From: Parerythrobacter_A sp963799315 | GTDB lineage: Bacteria; Pseudomonadota; Alphaproteobacteria; Sphingomonadales; Sphingomonadaceae | NCBI GenBank assembly: GCA_963799315.1 | Contig: CAWCWP010000002.1 | Location: forward strand, 682,001-746,000 | Reading direction: 5' to 3' | Length of the DNA: 64,000 nucleotides | Shown: positions 29,144 through 37,322 of the stretch, one piece after another | Layout of the letters: the number at the start of each line of letters is the position of its first letter | Position numbering within the stretch: the first letter of the stretch is position 1 | Program-made: the position numbers and the translations under genes | The notes under the pieces: model-generated | The model's input: the letters and a program-made list of their open reading frames with translations, nothing else | Databases searched by the model: none | What the model was told of the DNA's origin: nothing

Positions 29144-29575
29144 ATGGCCAAGAAGATCGACGGCTATATCAAGCTGCAGGTGCCCGCGGGCGCTGCCAAC
29201 CCAAGCCCGCCCATCGGCCCCGCACTGGGCCAGCGCGGCGTCAACATCATGGAATTCTGCAAGGCGTTCAACGCCGCGACGGGTGACATGGAAAAGAACA
29301 TGCCGATCCCGACCACCATCACGGTGTTCGCCGATCGCAGCTTTACTTTCACCACCAAGACCCCGCCCGCCAGCTTCCTGATCAAGAAATCGGCCAAGCT
29401 GAAATCGGGTTCGTCGGAGCCGGGCAAGGTCGTTGCCGGCACCATCAAACGGTCGCAGCTGTCGGAAATCGCCGAACAGAAATTCGCCGACCTGAATGCA
29501 AACGACATCGAACAGGCCACCAAGATCATCGAAGGCAGCGCGCGTTCGATGGGCCTCGACGTGGTGGAGGGCTGA
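29144..29575 (+). CDS. rplK: 50S ribosomal protein L11
   Basis: 143 residues, intact: KLQVPAGAANPSPPIGPALG, QRGVNIMEFCKAFNAATGDM and KTPPASFLIKKSAKLKSGSS. It binds 23S rRNA at the GTPase-associated centre. A good AAGGAGG lies upstream of ATG 29144. rplA follows with a one-base gap. Confidence 0.97.
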   Translation: MAKKIDGYIKLQVPAGAANPSPPIGPALGQRGVNIMEFCKAFNAATGDMEKNMPIPTTITVFADRSFTFTTKTPPASFLIKKSAKLKSGSSEPGKVVAGTIKRSQLSEIAEQKFADLNANDIEQATKIIEGSARSMGLDVVEG

Positions 29576-29576
29576 C

Positions 29577-30266
29577 ATGAAACAGACCAAAAAACAGCAG
29601 ACCGTCGCCAAGCTCGACTCCGAGAAGCTTTACACCGTGGACGAAGCCATCGCCACGTTGCGTGAGCACAAGGCGAAGTTCGACGAGACGGTGGAAATCG
29701 CGCTCAACCTGGGCGTCGATCCGCGCCATGCGGACCAGCAGGTGCGCGGCATGGTGTCGCTGCCGTCGGGTACGGGCAAGGACATCAAGGTTGCCGTGTT
29801 CGCACGCGGCGACAATGCCGAGAAGGCAACTGCAGCGGGCGCCGACAAGGTGGGTGCCGAAGACCTGATGGAAGCCATGCAGGGCGGCGAGCTGGACTAT
29901 GACCGCGTGATCGCCACGCCCGACATGATGGGCGTGGTCGGTCGTCTCGGCAAGCTGCTCGGCCCCAAGGGCCTGATGCCGAACCCCAAGCTGGGCACGG
30001 TGACGCCGAACGTGGAACAGGCCGTGAAGGACGCCAAGGGCGGCCAGGTCGAGTTCCGCGTCGAGAAGGCAGGCATCGTCCATACCGGCATCGGCAAGCT
30101 GAGCTTCGACGATGCGGCGCTGAAAGCCAATTTCGAGGCGCTGACGCAGGCCATCGTCAAGGCCAAGCCAACAGGTGCCAAGGGCAAGTACGTGCAGAAG
30201 GTCTCGCTGACCAGCACGATGGGCCCCGGCCTCAAGCTGGACCTTGCGGAAATCGAAGGCGCGTAA
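29577..30266 (+). CDS. rplA: 50S ribosomal protein L1
   Basis: 229 residues, intact. Signature blocks: KFDETVEIALNLGVDPRHAD, GRLGKLLGPKGLMPNPKLGT VT and AKPTGAKGKYVQKVSLTSTM. It binds 23S rRNA and usually represses its own mRNA; I did not identify the leader hairpin. It is the last gene of the block, with a terminator at 30303. Confidence 0.97.
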   Translation: MKQTKKQQTVAKLDSEKLYTVDEAIATLREHKAKFDETVEIALNLGVDPRHADQQVRGMVSLPSGTGKDIKVAVFARGDNAEKATAAGADKVGAEDLMEAMQGGELDYDRVIATPDMMGVVGRLGKLLGPKGLMPNPKLGTVTPNVEQAVKDAKGGQVEFRVEKAGIVHTGIGKLSFDDAALKANFEALTQAIVKAKPTGAKGKYVQKVSLTSTMGPGLKLDLAEIEGA

Positions 30267-30302
30267 TTCGCTTCTGTCCTGCAGGGGCAGAAGCTGACAT
30301 TG

Positions 30303-30336
30303 AGGGGCCGGGAGAGTGATCTTCCGGCCCCTTTTT
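30303..30336 (+). terminator. rho-independent terminator after rplA
   Basis: A stem of AGGGGCCGG with CCGGCCCCT, extendable by two pairs, and a T5 tract, 37 bases after the rplA stop. Confidence 0.9.
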
Positions 30337-30434
30337 CGTTTGTGTGCCGTCGCGGCACGGAAGCATCCCCATGCTGGCGGACACTGCATACGAGCGACAA
30401 ACCGGTGTTCCGCAGACACTGGAAAGGCTCCGCC

Positions 30435-31295
30435 ATGCGCACGACCCGCCCGATTATCGCCAGCCTCGCTGCCCTGTGCGCGCTGGCTGTCGCACCCACC
30501 GGCCACGCCGATGTCATTCCCGGCGCAGCGGCATCGTCGGCAACCGGGCAATCGCCCGTCAGGTTGCGCTATTCCGGTGTGGTCAGATACGAAATCGACG
30601 ACAAAGTAGCGCTGCGCAACCCGGACGGATCGACCACGGTATTCGACCGCGATGCCTTTGAAACCCCGATAGTGCCGGGCCGCACGGTCTCGCTGAACTA
30701 CATCTTCGACGGCAACGATCCCGTGTTTTCCAATCCGTCCTGCGGCAATGGTGGCAGGGTTACCGGCGGCGGTGCAGCTTCCGGCCCCTGTTCGCTCAGC
30801 GTCAGACCTCAGGTTACCGGCGCGTTGGGCGGTCCCGTCCAGGGCGGAGTCGGCGGTGGCGATGCTCCGTTTCTTGCGGGCGTCGGGATATCCAAGGACC
30901 CTGTGACCGGCGCGTTCTCGCTCAGCACGCCGTCCGAATATCAAATCGGCTTCTTCGATCTGCCGAAATACCAGTATGACAGCAGCAGCCGTTCCATTCT
31001 CGGACTGGAACGCACGTGCTTCGATTTCCAGATTTGCCCGAACGACATTGCGACGGCAACCGATGGACGTATTCGGTTCGATTTGCTGGCGCATGGCGAT
31101 TTCAACAATTCCGTGGTGCCTTTCAGCGAAGGCTACCGCGCAGGCCGCGTCGGCTTTCTGAACATTCTGGGCGGCTTCTCGTTCAGCGAACGCGATCCCA
31201 CGCCCGTTCCGGCACCAAGCATGCTGCTGCTGTTCGGTCTCGGCGCGCTGACGGTGTTCAACCGCCGCAGGTTTGGCAAGGCCGCGCGCGCCTAG
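30435..31295 (+). CDS. PEP-CTERM-type exported protein
   Basis: 286 residues. Signal peptide 1-25 (RTTRPIIASLAALCALAVAP TGHA). The middle is Gly-rich and beta-like, with no named domain. The C-terminus has the sorting layout PVPAPSMLLLFGLGALTVFN followed by RRRFGKAARA: a P-x-P-like motif, a hydrophobic helix and an Arg cluster, as handled by exosortases. No exosortase is in the window. ATG 30435 has GGAAAGG upstream. Likely anchored at or released from the cell surface. Confidence 0.75.
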   Translation: MRTTRPIIASLAALCALAVAPTGHADVIPGAAASSATGQSPVRLRYSGVVRYEIDDKVALRNPDGSTTVFDRDAFETPIVPGRTVSLNYIFDGNDPVFSNPSCGNGGRVTGGGAASGPCSLSVRPQVTGALGGPVQGGVGGGDAPFLAGVGISKDPVTGAFSLSTPSEYQIGFFDLPKYQYDSSSRSILGLERTCFDFQICPNDIATATDGRIRFDLLAHGDFNNSVVPFSEGYRAGRVGFLNILGGFSFSERDPTPVPAPSMLLLFGLGALTVFNRRRFGKAARA

Positions 31296-31836
31296 TCTTT
31301 GACGGTGCGGTCTTCTGTAACCAACCCGTCGAACAGCGCGCGATAGTCCTGCATCGCGCGGCGCAATTCTTCGGTGGTCGCGCCGCCGTCGGCGTTTTTC
31401 GCGGCAACGGCATGGGCGTCGCGATAATGCTGCACGAGGCGCGGGTAGTGGACCGAAAGGTCGGCGGTTTCGCGTTCGAAATCACCACGCGGATAGCCGC
31501 GTTGTTCCATGACGTGCGCGATCAACTGTTCTGCCGTCGCGTTGGCGGCGGCGGGATCGTCGACGAATTGCGCCTGAGCGTCGGTCCAGCGGGCGGTGAC
31601 TGCGGCCTGTTGTGCCGCATCCAGTGGAACGAGGTCGTAACCCGCCACACGCTTCTGCCGACGCGACAGGTCGCTTTCCGCCTTGTGATGAGCGTGCGTT
31701 TGTCGGAAACGGCACGGTCGTATTCTTCGGGGAATTCGGAACGCAGTGTATCGCTGCGCCGCTTTTGCCAAAACCAGTAGGAAAAGACGATCAGCGCCAG
31801 CACGGCGACGATGATGAGAAGAGTGTTGGTATCCAT
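31292..31836 (-). CDS. conserved hypothetical membrane-anchored protein, one frameshift
   Basis: An N-terminal helix (TLLIIVAVLALIVFSYWFWQ KRR) is followed by SEFPEEYDRAVSDKRTLI, then a frame change near 31690. The rest reads RRQKRVAGYDLVPLDAAQQA, ARWTDAQAQFVDDPAAANAT, AEQLIAHVMEQRGYPRGDFE and LSVHYPRLVQHYRDAHAVAA. I recognise this as a family found in many bacteria, with a basic RQKR segment and the MxxRGYP-x-x-DFE block, but it has no assigned function. Convergent with the PEP-CTERM gene, overlapping by four bases. Confidence 0.65.
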
Positions 31837-31888
31837 GAAATGCCCCCGCGTGGTTCCCTAACCGAATGAGGGGCGTGGCGGACGGTTC

Positions 31889-32663
31889 CTAAATGCCGCC
31901 TGCCGTCAGCGCATACCCTTCGCCTTCTAGCGCAGCGACAAGCGCATCGTAGCATCCCTGCAAGGCATCCGCTTCGGTCGAGCGCACCACGAAGTTGGCA
32001 CCGACGCGCCCTTCGCGGAAGAACGGGTAGCTGCCGATCTGGCAATGGTCATGCGCCTGCTCGATGCCGTGCAGCAGCATGGCGACTTCGCTTTCGGGCA
32101 CGAAGCCGCCGCACGTCTCGCTCAGCAGCGGTGCGCCGCCTTCCAGCGTACCGGTCAGCGCGTCGAGCATGCCGGCGGTGATATGCGGCACGCCCGCCAT
32201 CAGGTGGATCGCACCGATGCGGATGCCCGGCGCGCCGGACATGCGGTTCGGGATCAGTTCCGCCCCATCGGGCACCCGCGCCATGCGCAGGCGGCCTTCG
32301 TTCAGACCCGCCCTTGTCGGCATAATACGCCTCCAGCATGGCGTGCGCTTCGGGATGGATCACCACCGGCACGCCTAGCGCGGCGGCGACGGCATCTACC
32401 GTGATATCGTCATGCGTCGGGCCGATGCCGCCGGTGGTGAAAAGGTAGTCGTTCGATGCGCGCAGGGCATTCACCGCTTCCACGATCCGGTCCTCGATAT
32501 CGGGCACGACGCGCACTTCGGCGAGGCGGATATTCTGCACCTGCAGCCAGCTGGCGACCTGGCCGATATTCTTGTCATGCGTTCGGCCCGACAGGATCTC
32601 GTCGCCGATGACGATCAGCCCTGCGGTGTAGATGCGTGCCTGCGAGGTATCGGTATCGGCCAT
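31889..32663 (-). CDS. CinA/MoaB-type molybdopterin-binding domain protein, one frameshift
   Basis: About 258 residues. The MoCF-binding domain shows AGLIVIGDEILSGRTHDKNI, YLFTTGGIGPTHDDITVDAV and AHAMLEAYYADKGGSE. After a break near 32320 the protein continues MARVPDGAELIPNRMSGAPG, GVPHITAGMLDALTGTL and GSYPFFREGRVGANFVVRST. It corresponds to the N-terminal half of CinA without the C-terminal deamidase domain. The single-domain form is common in alphaproteobacteria, and its role is unclear. It starts two bases after the monooxygenase stop, so the two are likely co-transcribed. Confidence 0.85.
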
Positions 32664-32664
32664 G

Positions 32665-34179
32665 TTATTCGGCCGGTTCCATAGCTGCTTCGCCCTCGAC
32701 CGGACGCTTGGTTTGCGACCCGCCGCCGAAAGCCAGGACACCGTCGTTCACGTCTTCGGCCATATGCTTGCGGTCCGCACGGTAATCCTGGTTCAGCCGC
32801 CACGGATAGCCGACCGCGCTTTTGGGCATCAGGTGCCGCGCACGCTGGATATAGCCGGAGGAGAAATCGAAAATGTCGTCTTCTTCCAGCTTGGCCTCGG
32901 CCTCCGGCGTCAGGACGGGCACGACAACCGTATCGCCGCTTTCCTCCATCCGGTTCAGCACGCGACAGATGAAATCGGAATTGAGGTCTGCGCGCAGCGT
33001 CCAGCTGGCGTTGAGATAACCGAACACCACCGCGAAGTTCGACACATTGGAGAACATGCAGCCCTTGTAATAATAATGCTGCGCGAAATCGACCGGCACG
33101 CCGTCCATGCTGATCGCGATCTTGCCGGTCATCACCAGCGTCAGCCCGGTGGCGGTGACCACCACATCGGCGGGAATGGTGTCGCCGCTTTCCAGTTCGA
33201 TCGTATTGGCCGAAAAACGGGCGATTCGGTCGGTCATGACACGCGCCTTGCCGCTTTCTAGCGCGACGAACAGGTCATCGTCGGGCACCGCGCACAACCG
33301 CTGGTCCCACGGGCCGTAAGGCGGCGTAAAGTGCGCCATGTCGGTATCGTCCGGCAACGCCTTGCGCAGTTGTTTGGTCAGCATCTTGGCAAACTTTTCC
33401 GGCTTTCCGCGCGCCCGTTTGAATGCGAAATCTGTGATCAGCACATTTTTCCAGCGAGTGATCCGATAGGCGGTTTCGTCTGGCAACACCTTGCGCAACA
33501 GGTTGGCGAGGCGGTCCCTGCTGGGCAAGCCGACCATCCAAGTCGGCGTGCGCTGCAACATCGTGACGCGCGCTGCGGTGTCGGCCATCGCAGGCACGAT
33601 AGTTACTGCCGTCGCGCCCGATCCGATGACGACGACTTCCTTCCCGGCATAGTCCAGATCATCCGGCCAGAATTGCGGGTGAACCACCTCGCCGGTAAAA
33701 TTGCTGGTATCGAAACCCGGATCGTGCGGCTGGTCGTAATCGTAATAACCCGAACCGAGATAGAGGAAGCGCGCGGTCAACGCCTGCTCGCCTGCCTCGG
33801 TCGCGACAACGATGCGCCAGTGCGCCGCATCGCTGCGCCAGTCCGCGCTGACAACGCGGTGGCCGAAGCGGATGTGGCGCTCGATATCGCGTTCGGCCAC
33901 GATCCGTTTCAGATATTCCAGGATGGAGTCGCCATCGGCGATGGATTTTTCATGGACCCACGGCTCGAACCCGTAGCCCAGCGTGTGCATGTCGCTGTCC
34001 GACCGCACGCCGGGATAACGGAACAGGTCCCAGGTGCCTCCGATCCTGTCCCGTGCCTCCACGACTGCGTAGCTGCGCCCCGGACAGTGCATTTCCATAT
34101 GCGCGGCCATGCCGATGCCGGATATTCCCGCGCCGACGATCAGTACGTCGAAATTGGGGGCGGTGTCCTTCGCGCTCAT
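32665..34179 (-). CDS. flavin-dependent monooxygenase, Baeyer-Villiger type
   Basis: 504 residues, intact. FAD-binding Rossmann motif FDVLIVGAGISGIGMAAHME at residues 10-29 and NADPH-binding VVVIGSGATAVTIVP. The Baeyer-Villiger fingerprint F-x-G-x-x-x-H-x-x-x-W-P is visible as FTGEVVHPQFWP. Such enzymes insert oxygen into ketones or oxidise aromatic and aliphatic carbonyls with NADPH and O2. The start MSAKDT at 34179 directly precedes the FAD fold. Divergent from a TonB receptor gene 97 bases away, which suggests the receptor may import its substrate or a related compound. Confidence 0.88.
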   Translation of the reverse strand: MSAKDTAPNFDVLIVGAGISGIGMAAHMEMHCPGRSYAVVEARDRIGGTWDLFRYPGVRSDSDMHTLGYGFEPWVHEKSIADGDSILEYLKRIVAERDIERHIRFGHRVVSADWRSDAAHWRIVVATEAGEQALTARFLYLGSGYYDYDQPHDPGFDTSNFTGEVVHPQFWPDDLDYAGKEVVVIGSGATAVTIVPAMADTAARVTMLQRTPTWMVGLPSRDRLANLLRKVLPDETAYRITRWKNVLITDFAFKRARGKPEKFAKMLTKQLRKALPDDTDMAHFTPPYGPWDQRLCAVPDDDLFVALESGKARVMTDRIARFSANTIELESGDTIPADVVVTATGLTLVMTGKIAISMDGVPVDFAQHYYYKGCMFSNVSNFAVVFGYLNASWTLRADLNSDFICRVLNRMEESGDTVVVPVLTPEAEAKLEEDDIFDFSSGYIQRARHLMPKSAVGYPWRLNQDYRADRKHMAEDVNDGVLAFGGGSQTKRPVEGEAAMEPAE

Positions 34180-34276
34180 TCCTGCAAACTCCTTTGCAGT
34201 TATGCGTAAGCCAAAGCGGCGGGCAATCCTAGTGCGGCTGTTTCCAGCGGCGTCTTCGCACGATAGGGGGCGGGCC

Positions 34277-36298
34277 ATGCGTTACCCGTTGAGCTTACTT
34301 GCAATTTTTGCTGCTTTGCCCGTGCAGGCACAGACATCCCCCGCCAATGACGACGGCGAAGGAGGGGACGATATCGTCATCACCGGCACCGGCCTGCCCG
34401 ATACGCCGGGCGCAGCAGCCTACTCCACACGCACTCTCGACGCAGAGCAGCTGGCCACCGCTCCCAGCGGCCGGATCGAGGATGCGCTGGGCGCGGTGGC
34501 GGGGTTCCAGCAATTCCGGCGCTCCGATTCCCGTTCCTCCAACCCCAGCGCGCAGGGCGTTACGTTGCGCGCGCTGGGCGGCAATGCGACCAGCCGCGCG
34601 CTGGTGCTGCTCGACGGGGTGCCGGTGGCCGATCCGTTTTTCGGATACATTCCGCTGTCCGCTATCGACCCGGCGCGGCTGGGCCGCATCGCGGTGACGC
34701 GCGGGGGCGGCTCCGGACCGTTCGGCGCGGGCGCGCTGGCGGGGACCATTGCGCTGGAAAGCGCCGACCCGGAGGCTCGCGAACCGTTGCTGGCATCGCT
34801 GCTGGCCAATGATCGCGGTGCGACCGAAGCGAGCGCGAGCCTTGCGGTACCGGTGGGCGAGGGTTCGGTGGTCGCCAGCGGGCGGTGGGATCGCGGGCGC
34901 GGGTTCTTCACCACGCCAGTGGAGCAGCGCGTGCCCGCCACGGCCCGCGCGCGCTTCGATAGCTGGTCCGCCGATTTGCGCGCGCGATGCTACCAGTGAC
35001 GGATGACCGTCGAGATGCAGGCGCGTATCGGCCTTTTCGACGACCGGCGCACGCTGCGCTTCGACGGTGCGGATTCGCGAAGCCGGGGCCAGGATGCCAG
35101 CCTGCGCTTCGTCGGTACCGGACGCTGGCAATTCGATGCGCTCGCCTATGTGCAGGCGCGCAATTTCTCCAACATCGTCATCAGTTCGACCCGCTTCGTG
35201 AAAGTGCTGGACCAGCGCAATACGCCTTCGATCGGGCTGGGCGGCAAGCTGGAATTGCGCCCGCCGGTCGGCCCGGACCATGTGCTGCGCCTCGGCGTCG
35301 ATTACCGCCGTGCCGAGGGCGAGTTGCAGGAGGATGCGTTCAGCGCGTTCTCCGGTGCCTTGCGCGAACGGCGGCGCGGCGGCGGGCGGACCAGCGATCT
35401 GGGCCTGTTCGTGGAAGACGACTGGACGCTGGGCGCGCTGGTGCTGACCGGTGGCGTGCGTGCCGATCGCACCGTAATCGAGAACGGTTTTTTCACCGCG
35501 CGCGACAATGCGGGCGGACTGGTGAGCGATTTGCGCGCGCCGGACCGCAGCGACTGGACGGTGACGTATCGCGGTGGGGCGGCATATGCGCTGTCCGATA
35601 CGCTGCGCCTGCGTGCTGCCGCCTATCGCGGGCTGCGACTGCCGACGCTGAACGAATTGTACCGCCCCTTCGTCATTTTCCCGGTCGTGACGCAAGCGAA
35701 CGCGGCGCTGGAAAACGAAGAACTGCGCGGCTTCGAAGCCGGGATCGACCTGACGCCAGCCACGGGTATTGCCCTGACGCTGACCGGTTTCGACAACCGG
35801 GTGGAAAACGCCATCGCCAATGTCACGCTAACGCCCACCTTGCGCCAGCGACGCAACCTGCCCGCCATCGAAGCGCGGGGCGTTGAGGCGGGCCTGTCGG
35901 TATCGCGCGGCATCGTCTCGCTCGACGCGACGGCGACTTATACCGATGCGACGGTGGAAGGGCGCGGCGCGTCGGCGGCGCTGGACGGGTTCCGCCCCGC
36001 GCAAAGCCCGGAGTTCGCTGCTGCCGCAACGGCTAGCGTGAGGCCTGCACCGGGCTGGGTGCTGTCCGCGACGCTGCGCCATGTCGGCGCGCAGTTCGAG
36101 GATGACAGCGAAAGCGAACGCCTGCCGCCTGCGACCACCCTCGGCGCCTATGCGCAAGTGCCGCTGACGGGCGGTCTGTCGCTGGTGTTGCGCGGGGAGA
36201 ATCTGTTCGACGAAACGGTGGTGACGCGCAATTCGGGCGGGGCGGTCGATCTGGGCGTGCCGCGCACCGTGTGGGCGGGGCTGCGCTTCGGCTATTGA
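34277..36298 (+). CDS. TonB-dependent outer-membrane receptor, one frameshift
   Basis: About 673 residues. Signal peptide (RYPLSLLAIFAALPVQAQT), a TonB box-like DDIVITGTG, and a plug (RIEDALGAVAGFQQFRRSDS, ALGGNATSRALVLLDGVPVA, DPARLGRIAVTRGGGSGPFG). The frame breaks near 34985. The barrel continues (RFVGTGRWQFDALAYVQARN, LGLFVEDDWTLGALVLTGGV, AYRGLRLPTLNELYRPFVIF) and ends VWAGLRFGY. The short barrel and the PTLNELYRP block are typical of siderophore- or vitamin-type receptors. The ligand is unknown. The 3' end touches the convergent acyltransferase gene. Confidence 0.88.
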
Positions 36299-37322
36299 AC
36301 GACGGTGGCGCGCTGTTCGGGCATGCCCATCGAAACCAGCAGCGGATCGTCCGCCTGCCGTGCCTTGAAGGCGGCCCGGTCGGCCAGCTCCGCGCCAGTC
36401 GGCGAGGATCAGCGATTGCGCCACCGCGCCGCCCAGCGTGGTGCCGGGTCCGGTCACGATGAACAGATCGGGCGCGAACTCGCGCGCGGCGATGGTGACG
36501 GCGCGGGTGAAGTCGTAAGCCTGCGTAACCTGCGCGCCCAGTGTGTAGTCGCGTAAGGCTGCGGTATCGACGCTGTGCGGCCACCAGATCGACCCGCGCC
36601 CGTCGATCAGCGGCAGGGCGGGCTGCTGCGAACAGGTCGTGCGACAAAGCTGCCTGCCCCTGTTGCGCCACGGGTTCCTGCAAGGCGGTGTGGAACGCGG
36701 CATGATTGGCGAGGCGCAGCGGGAAGCGGTCGGCTATCCGTGGAACAGCGGCTTCGAAAGCGCGCAAGCCAGCCTCGTTACCCGCCAGCACCAGCATTCC
36801 GCCAAGGTCGATGGAGAGTGCCAGCATGGCATCTCCATCGCCGTCGATGTCGTCCACCATCGCCAGCAACTTGGCCTTGCGCGCAGGATCCGGCTGCCAG
36901 TCCTCGCCAAGGAAGGGATAGACCAGCTGCCCGCCGATCAGCGCCTGCTGCATCAGCGCGCCCATCGTGTTGGCGACGGTGAAACCGTCCTGTGGAGTAG
37001 TCGCGCCCGCGCAGGCGAGGGCGGAATACCAGCCCATCGAATTACCGGTGACTGCGACGACTTCGATCTTTTCGCGGTCGATGACAGTGAAATCGCCTAA
37101 AGTTGCGGCGTAAATCAGCGCAGAGGCATTGTCGCCGCGCGTATGTTTCGCAAGGCTGAAACGGTCCGCCCCGTCCAGTTCGGCAAGCGTAGCCTGCCCA
37201 GCCGCACGCCGCTGATCGTCGAAGTCCGCAAGCATGGCGCTGTCGCCATAGCGCGCGAGATAGCCGAGCTCGGCAGCGTTGTAGGTACCGCGTCCCGGAC
37301 AGATGACGACTGCGGTCTTCAT
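36292..37322 (-). CDS. FabD-like acyl(malonyl)transferase domain protein, two frameshifts
   Basis: About 343 residues. The nucleophile Ser95 lies in VTGNSMGWYSALA (G-x-S-x-G) and the probable catalytic His207 in RLANHAAFHTALQEP. The start MKTAVVICPGRGTYN replaces the usual F-P-G-Q-G-S-Q with PGRGTYN. Breaks near 36620 and 36400 separate the end (SIWWPHSVDTAALRDYTLGA, FIVTGPGTTLGGAVAQSLIL, QADDPLLVSMGMPEQRATVV). ATG overlaps the stop of the upstream E1 gene (ATGA), so the two are translationally coupled. The acyl donor and acceptor are unknown; divergence from FabD makes a role outside bulk fatty acid synthesis likely. Confidence 0.75.
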
